NCBI GenBank assembly: GCA_944386225.1
Contig: CALXAH010000022.1
Location: 1-58,149 of the forward strand
DNA length: 58,149 nucleotides
Reading direction: 5' to 3'
Source: an uncultured Gemmiger sp.
GTDB taxonomy: Bacteria; Bacillota; Clostridia; Oscillospirales; Ruminococcaceae
Of this stretch, positions 17,297 through 26,468 are shown one piece after another (position 1 is the first letter of the stretch; each line of letters starts with the position of its first letter). Below the pieces are notes generated by a model. The model was not told the DNA's origin. It worked only from the letters and a program-made list of their open reading frames with translations, and did not search any database. The translations under genes and the position numbers were made by a program.

Positions 17297-17623
17297 TCAC
17301 AGCAGCGCCCGCAGCGTGTCCAGGAAACTTTCCTCGCCCCAGGTGTTGATCTTGAAGAACAGTGCCTGGCTGCCCCCGGCGGTGATGGCCGACAGCTGCA
17401 CCGGCCCATCCCCCGCCTGGAACAGGGTCACGTTCATGCTGACCCGGTTGCCGCCCGCGTAGCTGTACCGCTCAAACACCCGCACGCTGCACCGGGCCCC
17501 GCCGCCGGTAAAATCGCTGGAATCCTCCAGCGTGGCGGACATGCTGCCGTTCAGCACGCCGCTTTCGATCTTTGCCAGAATCTCGTCAAAATTCCCGCTC
17601 AAGGTCTGTTCCAGTTTCGCCAT
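17297..17623 (-). CDS. DUF6054-like small protein
   Basis: 108 residues, soluble, with no signal or membrane segment. The pattern FDEILAKIESGVLNGSMSAT, ...CSVRVFERYSYAGGNRVSMN and ITAGGSQALFFKINTWGEES is that of the DUF6054 family, for which I know of no function. ATG 17623 has AAGGAGG 9 bases upstream; an in-frame ATG at 17653 would overlap the preceding gene. It starts 14 bases after the AAA-ATPase stop and is the last gene of a four-gene unit, suggesting it acts with the ATPase/two-component system. Confidence 0.75.
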   Translation of the reverse strand: MAKLEQTLSGNFDEILAKIESGVLNGSMSATLEDSSDFTGGGARCSVRVFERYSYAGGNRVSMNVTLFQAGDGPVQLSAITAGGSQALFFKINTWGEESFLDTLRALL

Positions 17624-17636
17624 CCGCCGCGCCTCC

Positions 17637-19655
17637 TTACGCCTCCAGCTCAAAATCCCCGATCAGCAGCCGGTCCAGCGGCGCATCCGGGTCAGCCACC
17701 AGGCGGCGGCTCTGGTTCAGGATGGCCTGTTCCAGCGTGTTGCGGGCCATGCGCCCGTTGCCCGCCTTGGCCGCGTCCTCCGCCTGACGGCGGGCATAGT
17801 AGGCCAGCAGCGGGGCCTTGCAGCCCTCGTCCAGCACGTAGCCCCGGCCGGTGGCCTGCAATTCCGTAATTTTCAGCAGTTCCTCGGCGGTGTAATCCGG
17901 GAACTCGATGGTCTGGGCAAACCGGCTGGCCAGACCGGAGTTGGCGGTCAGAAACTGGGCCATCTCCCGGCTGTAACCCGCCAGCACCACCACCAGCTCG
18001 TCCCGGTGATCCTCCATGCCCTTGACCAGCGTGTCGATGGCCTCCAGGCCGAAGCTGTCCTCCTTGCCCCGGTACAGGCTGTAGGCCTCGTCAATAAACA
18101 GCACGCCGCCCAGGGCGCTGCGGATCACCTGTTCGGTCAGGGGTGCGGTGTGGCCCACATACCGGCCCACCAGATCCGCCCGGCTTACCTCCACCAGCTG
18201 GCCGCCCCGCAGCGCGCCCACCGCTTTCAGATACTGGCTTACCAGCCGGGCGATGGTGGTTTTGCCGGTGCCCGGGTTGCCGGTAAAGATCATATGCATG
18301 GTCAGGCTGCCCGCGGGCAGGCCCTGGGCCTTGCGGCGGCGCTGCACCCGCACATGGTCGGCCAGACCCCGCACGTAGGTCTTGACCTCTTCCAGACCCA
18401 CGATTTTATCCAGTTCCGCCTCCACCCGGGCCAGCGCCCCGGCGGATTCGTCCGCCTCGGCCAGCAGGGGCCGGGGCTCGTCGGCGCCAAAGGCCGCCAG
18501 CAGCTGCCCCTCCTGTACCGACAGCGCCACCGTCAGCCCGGGCTGAGGCTCCCGTTCCAGCAGGTACTGGCCCACCGCCTTGTACACCCGGTCGCAGAAA
18601 GCCACGATCGGTTCCGCGCCCCGGGCCGCGTCGGCCATACCGGCCGCCAGGTCCCGCACCTCTTCGGTCATGGTCAGGGTCACCCCCAGCCGCTCTTTGG
18701 CCCGGCGCACCGTCCGGTTCAGCTGGCCCGCCGCCAGCACCCGCAGGCTCTCCGGGGTAAAGGGCGCGGTGGCGCACACGTCCCCCAGGGCGGCGGCAAA
18801 GGGCCCGCCAAACCGCTCGGCCATCGCGTCCGGGCCTTTATGGCTGAAAAATACCAGATACTTGTCCCGGGCGGTGAGCTCCCCCACCGCCCCCGGCACC
18901 AGGGCGGTGCCCGCGTCCACCAGCATGCCTTTCTGCACCACATAGCGGCTGGCCAGCGGGGCTTTGCCCTCCTGCACCAGGCCCGCCAGCAGGTTCAGAA
19001 AACCCGGGTGGCACTCCTCGTAATGGTCAAAAACCAGAATCTGCCCCGGCGCGGTGAGGGCCGCGTACAGATCCTGCAAAAACAGTTTTTCCTGCCCGGG
19101 GCCGGGATAGCGGGCCAGGTCCATCGTGGCCAGGTTGGCACTGTCCAGCACCCCTTTTTCCGCCAGCAGACCGGCCAGCGTTTGCAGGGCAAAATGCCGC
19201 CCGGTGCCCTCCCCGCCCCAGATCAGGATGGTGTTGCGGGCCCCGCCGGGGGCGTAGCCCAGCACAAAGGGGCGGCGGAACGCCCGCACCAGCGCCCGCA
19301 CAAAGTCCGGCTGGCCGATCACCGTCTGTTCCAGCTGCTCGGCCAGCCCGGCAAAGGCGGTGTCCGGGGCGGCGGGGGCGGGCTTTTCCTGGGGCAGCAG
19401 ACCGTCCCGGCGCAGGTTCTCGGTCATCTCCCCGCCCAGGCGGCGGATCTGCTCGGCCTGGTCGGCGGCCGCGTCGGCCAGCCGGGCGGCGTTTTTCTGC
19501 AGCGCGGCGGGGGCGGCGGGCTGCCGGGCCATCAGCTCTTCCAGTTCCCGCCGGGCCTGTTCGGCGTCGCGGCGGGCGCTGGTTTCGGCGGCGGAACGGC
19601 TGCGGCGGCCAAAGGCCCCGTCCATCAGCGCTTCCCAATCGGTTTTGTCGGGCAT
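17637..19655 (-). CDS. Double AAA+ ATPase with SpoVK/CbbX-type C-terminal module
   Basis: 672 residues. N-terminal coiled-coil region rich in Ala/Arg/Glu (about 20-90), a first AAA-like domain (about 100-400; loose Walker A GGEGTGRH near 147, ILVFDHYEE in place of Walker B), and a second canonical AAA domain (about 415-672) with TGNPGTGKTT (Walker A, 459-467), GGVLFIDEAYSL (Walker B, near 520), and sensor-2 GNGRMARN. The second domain is closest to SpoVK/CbbX remodelling ATPases; the first resembles ClpB-like AAA with a weakened nucleotide site. ATG 19655 follows AGGAGG. It is 24 bases downstream of a response regulator gene. Substrate unknown. Confidence 0.87.
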   Translation of the reverse strand: MPDKTDWEALMDGAFGRRSRSAAETSARRDAEQARRELEELMARQPAAPAALQKNAARLADAAADQAEQIRRLGGEMTENLRRDGLLPQEKPAPAAPDTAFAGLAEQLEQTVIGQPDFVRALVRAFRRPFVLGYAPGGARNTILIWGGEGTGRHFALQTLAGLLAEKGVLDSANLATMDLARYPGPGQEKLFLQDLYAALTAPGQILVFDHYEECHPGFLNLLAGLVQEGKAPLASRYVVQKGMLVDAGTALVPGAVGELTARDKYLVFFSHKGPDAMAERFGGPFAAALGDVCATAPFTPESLRVLAAGQLNRTVRRAKERLGVTLTMTEEVRDLAAGMADAARGAEPIVAFCDRVYKAVGQYLLEREPQPGLTVALSVQEGQLLAAFGADEPRPLLAEADESAGALARVEAELDKIVGLEEVKTYVRGLADHVRVQRRRKAQGLPAGSLTMHMIFTGNPGTGKTTIARLVSQYLKAVGALRGGQLVEVSRADLVGRYVGHTAPLTEQVIRSALGGVLFIDEAYSLYRGKEDSFGLEAIDTLVKGMEDHRDELVVVLAGYSREMAQFLTANSGLASRFAQTIEFPDYTAEELLKITELQATGRGYVLDEGCKAPLLAYYARRQAEDAAKAGNGRMARNTLEQAILNQSRRLVADPDAPLDRLLIGDFELEA

Positions 19656-19679
19656 GATGCGTACCTCCTAGACGGAAAT

Positions 19680-20348
19680 TCAGAACAGGTGGCTGATGTT
19701 CAGCCCCCGGATCATATCCACGATCTCGTGGGTGCGGGAACAGCCGAACTTGGCCCGCAGGCTCTTGATCTGTGCCTTGACGGTGCCCGGCTCCACACAG
19801 CGCTGGGCGGCGATGTCCTTGACCGACATATCCTGTAACAGGCACCGCACCAGCTCCCGCTCGGTGGGGGTCAGCCGGGAAATGTTGTTGATGAAGAACA
19901 ACAGGTTAGACTCGCTGCGGCGCAGGCGGCTGTATTCCTTCATCACGATGCCCTGGATATCCGGGTCCAGCATGGGGCGGCCCTCGTAGGCCAGCCGGAT
20001 ATGGCGGAACAGATCCTCGTCCTTGCCGCCCTTGACCACATAGTCCACCGCGCCGGTGGCCATGGCCACGGTGATCATGTTTTCGGTCTCGTGGGCGGTG
20101 AGGAAGATGATCTTCGCGTCCGGGTCGGCGTCCCGGATCTTTTCGGCGGCCAGGATGCCGGCGTTCACCTGTTCCATCTCAATGTCCATGAGCAGGATGT
20201 CGTAGGGCACCCGGGCGGCCAGCTCCACCGCCTCGGCGCCGCTGCCGGCGCTGCCCACCACCTGAAAATCCGGCTGCAGGCTGAGAACCTCGCACATGTC
20301 CTCCCGCAGCAGTTCAAAGTCATCGGCTACCAGGATTCGGATGCTCAT
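19680..20348 (-). CDS. Response regulator, receiver + LuxR-type HTH
   Basis: 222 residues. Receiver domain: acidic pair DD at 10-11, phospho-acceptor Asp55 in YDILLMDIEME, Thr in IIFLTAHETEN, Lys in YVVKGGKDED. C-terminal DNA-binding helix-turn-helix (LTPTERELVRCLLQDMSVKD then IAAQRCVEPGTVKAQI, about 155-205) of the NarL/LuxR kind. It overlaps the kinase stop by 4 bases (ATG inside the kinase 3' end, with AAAGGAGAAACGCCC as ribosome site), so the pair is coupled. It presumably controls this operon or nearby genes; no binding site could be assigned. Confidence 0.92.
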   Translation of the reverse strand: MSIRILVADDFELLREDMCEVLSLQPDFQVVGSAGSGAEAVELAARVPYDILLMDIEMEQVNAGILAAEKIRDADPDAKIIFLTAHETENMITVAMATGAVDYVVKGGKDEDLFRHIRLAYEGRPMLDPDIQGIVMKEYSRLRRSESNLLFFINNISRLTPTERELVRCLLQDMSVKDIAAQRCVEPGTVKAQIKSLRAKFGCSRTHEIVDMIRGLNISHLF

Positions 20349-21859
20349 GGGCGTTTCTCCTTTCGTTTGCCGTGCTCAAACCGGGGCAGGATCACAAAGA
20401 ACCGGGTACCCTTGCCCCGCTCGCTCTCCACCCGCACGCTGCCCAGATGGCTGCGCACGATGGAGCGCACATAATACAGCCCCATGCCCCAGTTGTAGTT
20501 GGAGTTCTTGCTGGAATAAAAGGGCTCGAAGATTCGCTTTGTCTCGGCGCGGGAGATGCCGCAGCCCGCGTCCCGCACCTCCAGCACGATGTTCAGCCGT
20601 TCGGTGTGGCTGATCAGCTGCACCGGGTCGGTGCGGCCGGCGGCCAGGGTGGCCTCCCACCCGTTGGACAGCAGGTTGCTCAGCGCCGCCGCCAGATGGG
20701 AGCGGTCGGCCAGCACCCGGCAGCCCTCGTCCACCGTGATCTCCACCGCCGCGTCCGGGTGTTTGCGGTGCGTCCGGTCCACCGCGTCGGCGGCCAGTTC
20801 GCCCAGGGTCACCGGCACCAGGGTGATGGTGCTGCTCTTGACGCTCTGGTACAGCTCTCCCACCCGGATCAGCAGATTTTCGTTGGTTTCTTTCAGTGCG
20901 TCCACATAGTCCTGCACCTTGGCCATATCCGGCTGGGGCTGGGCCAGGGCGGCGTCCAGCCGCTTGAACACCACCCGGTTGGCCAGCAGCTGGTTCTTGA
21001 TGCTGTGGGCAAAGACGCTGGCCCCCATGCTGGCCGCGTCGAACCGGCGGCGCAGGCTGACCTCGTCCATATTTTCCGAGATGCGCAGCTGGGCGTAACG
21101 GAACATGGTCCACAACCCCACCGCACCGGATACCGCGCTGACGGTAAGCACCAGCGTATACAGCAGCGGCGAGAGCCGGGGGTTCAGGTACCACAGCCCC
21201 AGATACCACATATAGTCGCTCTGGTAGAACAGGTAGATCTGGGCGGGGTCCTGGGGGCAGTAGAGGGCATAGAGCACAGCCATGCTCACCAGCATGGCGC
21301 ACTGGGGAATATACTGCTGGCGGCAGATGCGCATGGTGATGCTGAACGCTTCATACAGCAGCAGCGCCACCGCCGCGGCCACATAACACAGCACCCAGAC
21401 GCGGCTGAAATTTACCAGGAACCACTGCACCTCCGGCCGGCCGCCGGCCAGGGCGTAAAAGACAGCGGGCTCGTAGATGATCAGGGTGAGCAGGGGAAGC
21501 GGCCAGACGGCCAGCACCCGGCCCCGCACCGGGCCCATGCCCGGATTCATGGAATGGCGGATCGCCAGGGTAAGCAGCAGCGGCGGAAACAGATACCGCC
21601 CCACCGCCACAATAAAGCCCTGGGCGCCCAGGGTCAGGCTGGCGTAGCGCAGCGCGTTTTTCAGGGGCGCGCAGACAAACAGCAGCGATTCCAGCACGCC
21701 GTCGGTGCCGCCCCGCTTGGCGATGAACATCAGGATGCCCAGCCAGTAGATCACCAGGCTGCCGAACATGGCGCAGACCAGCTGTTCTTCCCGGCCGCGG
21801 CGCAGCGCCAGCAGCACCAGCGACACGGCAAACAGCACCGATACCAGGATCAGCGGCAT
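20345..21859 (-). CDS. Membrane sensor histidine kinase
   Basis: 504 residues. Seven or so hydrophobic segments across about 1-250 form a membrane sensor region. The phospho-acceptor is probably His285 in VFAHSIKNQLLA. A C-terminal HATPase domain shows the N box (NLLSNGWEAT), G1 (DAGCGI), F box (IFEPFYSSK) and G2 (WGMGLYYVRSIV). No periplasmic ligand domain is evident, so the signal may be membrane-based. Start ATG 21859 after GAAAGGGGGCTGCTGT. It heads the kinase-regulator-ATPase-DUF6054 unit. Confidence 0.9.
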   Translation of the reverse strand: MPLILVSVLFAVSLVLLALRRGREEQLVCAMFGSLVIYWLGILMFIAKRGGTDGVLESLLFVCAPLKNALRYASLTLGAQGFIVAVGRYLFPPLLLTLAIRHSMNPGMGPVRGRVLAVWPLPLLTLIIYEPAVFYALAGGRPEVQWFLVNFSRVWVLCYVAAAVALLLYEAFSITMRICRQQYIPQCAMLVSMAVLYALYCPQDPAQIYLFYQSDYMWYLGLWYLNPRLSPLLYTLVLTVSAVSGAVGLWTMFRYAQLRISENMDEVSLRRRFDAASMGASVFAHSIKNQLLANRVVFKRLDAALAQPQPDMAKVQDYVDALKETNENLLIRVGELYQSVKSSTITLVPVTLGELAADAVDRTHRKHPDAAVEITVDEGCRVLADRSHLAAALSNLLSNGWEATLAAGRTDPVQLISHTERLNIVLEVRDAGCGISRAETKRIFEPFYSSKNSNYNWGMGLYYVRSIVRSHLGSVRVESERGKGTRFFVILPRFEHGKRKEKRP

Positions 21860-21944
21860 ACAGCAGCCCCCTTTCGCGCCGATGCATTTTTTCTATTGTA
21901 ACACACTTTTATCCGGCAAACCATAGGCACAGCAAAACCGGATA

Positions 21945-21972
21945 AGGCGGGCGACCTTTCGGCCGCCCGCCC
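21945..21972 (-). terminator. Hairpin after the ABC importer operon
   Basis: GGCGGGCGACC-TTTC-GGCCGCCCGCC: near-perfect stem, minus-strand side followed by TTATCCGGTTTT. Probably terminates the transcript ending with the binding-protein gene at 22024. Confidence 0.55.
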
Positions 21973-22023
21973 GATCCGGAGTGAATCAAAGAGGGTGTTG
22001 TTTGTTTTTGGGGAAAAGGCCCG

Positions 22024-23085
22024 TTACGCAGCGGCCTCTTCCATCACATCCCACAGGATGTAGTCCTCCAGGGGCACAGTGGCCGCCACGTCGCCGGTGG
22101 CGATGAAGCCGTCCTGCTGGCTCTGGTACAGCTTGGCCAGGGTGCCGTCCTCGATCTGGGCCAGCATCTCCTCGCTGGTCAGCCATTCGGCGTCGCCGCG
22201 CTGGGCGTAGACGGTCTCCTTATCCAGGCCGGTCTCCTTGGCGATGTACTCGCTGATCTCCTCGGCATGGGTCATGTCGGCGCGGTAATCCTTGGCCTTG
22301 TACAGGGCGCGGGTGAAGCGCACCAGCAGGTCATGGTTCTCCTCGGCGAACTTGGGCATCACGATCCAGCTGCTGATGGAGGCGCTCTCCTCGGCGTAGG
22401 TCATGTTGTCAGCCAGGGTGACCACGTCGTCGCCCAGCTGCTCTTCCACCTTCAGGGTGGAGGGGCTCCACAGAGCGGCCGCGTCCAGGCTGCCGCCGAT
22501 CATGGCGGTCACGATGCCGTCGGCGTCCATGCTCATCAGGTTCACGTCGCTCTCCGCCAGGCCGGCCTCCGCCAGAACCTTCTTCAGGATGGCTTCGGAA
22601 GAGGTGCCGGGGGCGTAGCCGATGACCTTGCCCTTCAGGTCGGCAGCGGTCTCCACGCCCTTGCTCTTCAGGCCCATGACCGCGTCGCCGTTGCCGCAGT
22701 GGGCAAAGCAGAAGATCTTGCACTGACCGTTGATGGCCAGCTTGTGAGCGCCGGAACCGATGTAGCCGATGTCAATGGAGCCGTTCTCCATGGCGGCGAT
22801 GATGGTGGGGCCGTCCTGGAAAGCGGTCAGCTTGACCTCGATGTTCTCGTCGGCAAAGTAGCCCTTGTTCATGGCGGTGCAGACCTCAACGAGGCTGGAG
22901 TAGTTGGCCATGTAGGCCACATTCACCACGTCGGGATCACCGGCGGGCTCGGAAGCGGGGGTGCTGCTGCCGGCCGCGGAAGAGCCGCCGGCCGCGGGGG
23001 TGCTGCTGGAAGCGCCGTTGCCGCCGCAGGCAGCCAGGGTCAGCGCCAGGGCCAGAACCAGCACCAGAGCAAGAATCTTTTTCAT
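22024..23085 (-). CDS. ABC importer substrate-binding lipoprotein (SsuA/TauA/NrtA-like)
   Basis: 353 residues. Lipoprotein signal with lipobox LAAC at Cys20, then a Gly/Ser/Ala-rich tether (to about 45) and a type II periplasmic-binding fold (NMT1/THI5/SsuA class): VNVAYMANYSSLVEVCTAMN, VIGYAPGTSSEAILKKVLAE, IGGSLDAAALWSPSTLKVEE. Captures the substrate outside the cell for the permease and ATPase encoded upstream. Relatives bind sulfonates, nitrate, bicarbonate, thiamine precursors or aromatics; the ligand here is not predictable. ATG 23085 after AAGGAGG. Last gene of the operon; a GC-rich hairpin (about 23131-23150) separates it from the ATPase gene. Confidence 0.9.
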   Translation of the reverse strand: MKKILALVLVLALALTLAACGGNGASSSTPAAGGSSAAGSSTPASEPAGDPDVVNVAYMANYSSLVEVCTAMNKGYFADENIEVKLTAFQDGPTIIAAMENGSIDIGYIGSGAHKLAINGQCKIFCFAHCGNGDAVMGLKSKGVETAADLKGKVIGYAPGTSSEAILKKVLAEAGLAESDVNLMSMDADGIVTAMIGGSLDAAALWSPSTLKVEEQLGDDVVTLADNMTYAEESASISSWIVMPKFAEENHDLLVRFTRALYKAKDYRADMTHAEEISEYIAKETGLDKETVYAQRGDAEWLTSEEMLAQIEDGTLAKLYQSQQDGFIATGDVAATVPLEDYILWDVMEEAAA

Positions 23086-23172
23086 GGTTGGTTTCCTCCT
23101 TAATGTGTTGTTGATTTCACTCTCGTATCTGCACGGCGCGCCGCGCCGTCAGGTTCGGTTGCGGGTATGCGC

Positions 23173-23985
23173 TTACTTGCGCACCTCCAGGTACTCCTTG
23201 TAAACTTCGCCCCAGATGTGGTTCTTCAGTTCCATGAACCGGGGGCTGAGCTTGGTCTCCTGGTCGCGGGGGTACGGGATGTCGATGTCCACGATGTCCT
23301 TGATGCGGCCGGGGCGGGCGCTCATGATGATGCAGCGCTGGCCCAGCACGATGGCCTCATCCACGTCGTGGGTGATGAAGAAGCAGGTCTTCTGCTTCTT
23401 CTCCCAGGTCTCCAGCAGCTCGGTCTGCAGCTGGGTACGGGTCTGGGCGTCCAGCGCGCCGAAGGGTTCGTCCATCAGCAGCACTTCCGGGTCGGCGGCG
23501 TAGGCGCGGGCGATGGCCACACGCTGTTTCATACCGCCGGACAGCTCCTTGGGATAGTGGTTGGCAAACTTGGCCAGATCCACCATCTCCAGGTACTGCA
23601 TGGCTTCTTCCTGGGCCTGCTTGCCCTTGACGCCCCGCATGTTCAGGGCGAATTCCACGTTTTTCTGCACGGTCAGCCAGGGGAACAGCGCGTACTGCTG
23701 GAACACAACGCCGCGCTCGGTGCCCACGCCGGTGACCTCTTTGCCGTTGCACAGAACCCGGCCGCTGGTGGCGGGCAGCAGGCCCGCGATGATGTTGAGC
23801 AGGGTGGACTTGCCGCAGCCGGAGGGGCCCACCACCGTGATGAACTCGTTCTCGTGAATATCCAGGCTGACGCCGTTCAAAGCGATCATCTCGCCGTTGC
23901 GGCCGTCAAACTTCTTGACAACGTTCTCGATCTTGACCTTCACCGGGCGGGTATCGGTCTTCAGATCTCTCGCTTCTCCTGCCAT
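23173..23985 (-). CDS. ABC importer ATP-binding protein (SsuB/TauB-like)
   Basis: 270 residues. Walker A VVGPSGCGKSTLLNIIAG, Q-loop VVFQQYALFPWLTV, signature LSGGMKQRVAIARAYA, Walker B VLLMDEPFGALDAQT and the H-loop His in FFITHDVDEAI. The FGALD and DVDEAI phrases are typical of the nitrate/sulfonate/taurine family. ATG 23985 lies inside the permease 3' end (25-base overlap), with GGAAGCTGACAGG upstream, so translation is coupled. Confidence 0.95.
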   Translation of the reverse strand: MAGEARDLKTDTRPVKVKIENVVKKFDGRNGEMIALNGVSLDIHENEFITVVGPSGCGKSTLLNIIAGLLPATSGRVLCNGKEVTGVGTERGVVFQQYALFPWLTVQKNVEFALNMRGVKGKQAQEEAMQYLEMVDLAKFANHYPKELSGGMKQRVAIARAYAADPEVLLMDEPFGALDAQTRTQLQTELLETWEKKQKTCFFITHDVDEAIVLGQRCIIMSARPGRIKDIVDIDIPYPRDQETKLSPRFMELKNHIWGEVYKEYLEVRK

Positions 23986-24749
23986 CCTGTCAGCTTCCTT
24001 TCCACAAATTTGATGAGTTTCTCGATGATGAGGCCGATGATGCCGATGATGATGATGTACAGCAGCATGGGGCCGGGCTCATAGTTGGAGTTGAAAGCCC
24101 GGATGCGCATGCCCAGGCCCAGGCCGCTGCCCACGGATTCGGCGGCGATCAGGGTGGTCAGGGCGGTGGAGGCGCCCAGACGGGCGGCGGTGAGGATGAA
24201 GGGCAGGCTGGCCGGGGCAATGACCCGGACGAACACGTCCTTATCCTTGGCGCCCAGCACGCGGGCGGCCTTGATGAGGGTCTCGTCGATGTTGACCACG
24301 CCCTGGTAGATGGTGATGCTCATGATCAGGGTGGTGGAGATGGTGATAACGGTGATCTGGGGCTGCCGGCCGACGCCCAGCATCAGCACGATCAGGGGCA
24401 CGTAGGCCAGGGGCGGGATGTTCCGGATGAACTGGATCCAGGGCTGCACCACATAGCGAACCGGCCGGTACCAGGCCATCAGGATGGCCAGAGGCAGCGC
24501 AATGACAAAACCGATCAGATAACCCGCCACTACCGTGAGCAGGCTGCTGGCGATATCGCTCAGCAGGATGCCGCGTTCAAAAGCGACGGTTACGAAAATC
24601 CCGGGGATCTCCCAGGGATGGCAGAAGGACCGACCGGTCTTTTCGCCGAAGGACAAGGCGGTCCAGACCAGCAGGGCCACCGCCAGCGAGATCAACAGCC
24701 ATGCCCAATTGGGGATGCGGTCGACCACGCTCTTTTTCTTTGCTTTCAC
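23961..24749 (-). CDS. ABC importer permease (SsuC/TauC-like)
   Basis: 262 residues, about six membrane helices and the inner-membrane loop EAA-type motif (LIKAARVLGAKDKDVFVRVI near 150-170). The GTG at 24749 is chosen as start: AAAAAGGAG lies 11 bases upstream, whereas the longer frame back to 24830 would place an ATG inside the TATAAT box of the operon promoter. First gene of permease-ATPase-binding protein, an order that puts the binding protein last. Confidence 0.92.
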   Translation of the reverse strand: MKAKKKSVVDRIPNWAWLLISLAVALLVWTALSFGEKTGRSFCHPWEIPGIFVTVAFERGILLSDIASSLLTVVAGYLIGFVIALPLAILMAWYRPVRYVVQPWIQFIRNIPPLAYVPLIVLMLGVGRQPQITVITISTTLIMSITIYQGVVNIDETLIKAARVLGAKDKDVFVRVIAPASLPFILTAARLGASTALTTLIAAESVGSGLGLGMRIRAFNSNYEPGPMLLYIIIIGIIGLIIEKLIKFVERKLTGWQEKREI

Positions 24750-24807
24750 GCGTTGATCCACTCCTTTTTGGATTTTATGCCCCAAAACGGGGGCCTTTGT
24801 TGATTCC

Positions 24808-24836
24808 ATTATAGCAATTCTGCCCAGCATCGGAAA
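24808..24836 (-). promoter_or_regulatory. Promoter of the ABC importer operon
   Basis: Minus strand: perfect -10 TATAAT (24813-24808), 17-base spacer, weak -35 TTTCCG (24836-24831). The weak -35 suggests an activator may be needed. Confidence 0.55.
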
Positions 24837-24937
24837 GGGGTATCTTTCTTATCCCCCCTGACGATATTTTTTGTGCACATTGCCCATGCCCATCCGGGCA
24901 AAACCGTCGAAATGATCATCAAAACTGGTTAAAAGAA

Positions 24938-24984
24938 AAACAAGGACGTTTCCCGCCCGGTTTCGGGCAGGAACGTCCTTGTTT
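24938..24984 (-). terminator. Terminator of the HtrA gene
   Basis: AAACAAGGACGTTCCTGCCC with the complementary arm ...GGGCGGGAAACGTCCTTGTTT, read on the minus strand and followed by TTTCTTTT. It also blocks read-through into the ABC operon. Confidence 0.85.
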
Positions 24985-25027
24985 ATGTTGTCAGTATACC
25001 TCCCCCGCGGGGAAAGGTCAAGCTTTT

Positions 25028-26281
25028 TTAGCTGGCGCTCTTCTCGCCCAGGGTCACCTGCACGGTGAACAGCTGGCCCTTGCGGGCTACCTGCAGTTCC
25101 ACCGTGTCCCCGGCGGAGTAGGCGCTCAGCGCGTCGGTCAGTTCGTCGGTGGTCTCCACCAGGGTGCCGTCCATGCTCACGATGCGGTCGCCGTACTGCA
25201 GGCCCGCATTGGCGGCGCCGCCGCCTTCCACGACCTCCACGATGTACACGCCGCTGGTGCCGAAGTACTGCATGGCGGTGTCACCGCTGATAACGCTCAC
25301 GCCCAGGGCGGGCCGGCCGGTCACATAGCCGTTGCTGATCAGTTCCTGGGCCACCTCTTTGGCGGTGTTCACCGGGATGGCAAAGCCGATGCCCTCGGCC
25401 TCACTGTCGCCGGACTTGGCGTTCACGATGCCCACCAGCTCGCCGTTCATGTTGAACAGGCCGCCGCCGCTGTTGCCGGGGCTGACCTGGGCGCTGTGCT
25501 GGATCAGGGTCATGGTCTGGCCTTCCACGTTGATGCTGCGGTTCAGCGCCGAGACGATGCCGTTGGTCACGGTGCCGCCCAGGGTACCCAGCGGGTTGCC
25601 CACAGCCAGCACTTCCTGGCCCACGGCCAGGGTATCGCTGTCGCCCAGCACCGCGGGCACCAGGCCCTCGGCCTCCACCTTGATCACCGCGATGTCGGTC
25701 TGGGAGTCCGCGCCCACCAGGGTGGCGGTGTACTCGGTGCCGTCATACAGGGTCACCTTGATGCTGCTGGCGCCTTCCACCACGTGGTTGTTGGTGATGA
25801 TGTAGCCGTCCTGGGTCATGACCACGCCGCTGCCGGCGCCGCTCTCCACGTACTGGCCGAAGAAGCCGCCGCTCATGACCACCTGCTCGGTGGTGATGAC
25901 CACCACGCTGGGCTCCACCAGGCTGGACACGTCCACCTTGCTCAGGGCCGACGCGCCGCTGTCACCGGCGGGTTCCACCGTGGAATGGCTGCCGCCCAGC
26001 ACCACACCGCTGGAGCTGCTGTCCGCGCCCGCGACCTGGCTGGCGGTCATGTACCCGGCCCAGCCGCCGCCGAAGCCCACGCCCGCGGCCACTACCAGCG
26101 CCAGCGCGCCGGTCAGGATGCGCCGGGCAATGTCCCGCTTTTTCTTGGCGGGCTTCATATCCTGCACCGGGGGCTGATCCGGCGCGGGGGTAAAGGCGGG
26201 CTGTACAGGGGGTTCCTGCGGGGGGGTGCCGCCGCCGGAGGTATACAGAGAAGAATAATCATACTCCCATTTGTTTTCCAT
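25028..26281 (-). CDS. HtrA/DegP-family membrane serine protease with PDZ domain
   Basis: 417 residues, peptidase S1C, envelope quality control. Pro/Gln-rich cytoplasmic N-terminus (1-50), one membrane segment (about 53-80), Ser-rich linker, trypsin-like domain with catalytic His166 (ITNNHVVEG), Asp196 (DSQTDIAVIKV) and Ser271 (SPGNSGGGLF), then one PDZ domain (about 320-410; GVYIVEVVEGGGAANAGLQY, GDRIVSMDGT). All catalytic residues are intact. ATG 26281 after GAAAGGAAGATCCTT. Monocistronic, divergent from the GNAT-MnmM gene. Confidence 0.96.
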   Translation of the reverse strand: MENKWEYDYSSLYTSGGGTPPQEPPVQPAFTPAPDQPPVQDMKPAKKKRDIARRILTGALALVVAAGVGFGGGWAGYMTASQVAGADSSSSGVVLGGSHSTVEPAGDSGASALSKVDVSSLVEPSVVVITTEQVVMSGGFFGQYVESGAGSGVVMTQDGYIITNNHVVEGASSIKVTLYDGTEYTATLVGADSQTDIAVIKVEAEGLVPAVLGDSDTLAVGQEVLAVGNPLGTLGGTVTNGIVSALNRSINVEGQTMTLIQHSAQVSPGNSGGGLFNMNGELVGIVNAKSGDSEAEGIGFAIPVNTAKEVAQELISNGYVTGRPALGVSVISGDTAMQYFGTSGVYIVEVVEGGGAANAGLQYGDRIVSMDGTLVETTDELTDALSAYSAGDTVELQVARKGQLFTVQVTLGEKSAS

Positions 26282-26394
26282 AAGGATCTTCCTTTCTTTC
26301 TATCGGCTGCCCCCAATCGGGGGCTTTTCTCTTAACCTGTGCCCTCAGTATACCCGTAAATTGTGAAAAACCCATCCTTTCCGGGTGAAAAAGA

Positions 26395-26423
26395 TGTGAA
26401 ACCGGGGCCATGGCTGGTATAAT
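26395..26423 (+). promoter_or_regulatory. Promoter of the GNAT-MnmM gene
   Basis: Perfect TATAAT (26418-26423) with weak -35 TGTGAA (26395-26400) at 17 bases. Confidence 0.5.
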
Positions 26424-26468
26424 AGACACACATACGATACCACATTTATGTGAAAGGGGCAACGGAGA

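Noticed and set aside
17532-19838. A 768-codon open frame on the plus strand
   Set aside because: It lies opposite the double AAA+ ATPase gene, with the same shadow-frame composition and no recognisable domain.
24781-24830. N-terminal extension of the SsuC-like permease to 24830
   Set aside because: The extension would include the TATAAT promoter box, and its ATG has no ribosome site; GTG 24749 has both a site and a transcription start upstream.
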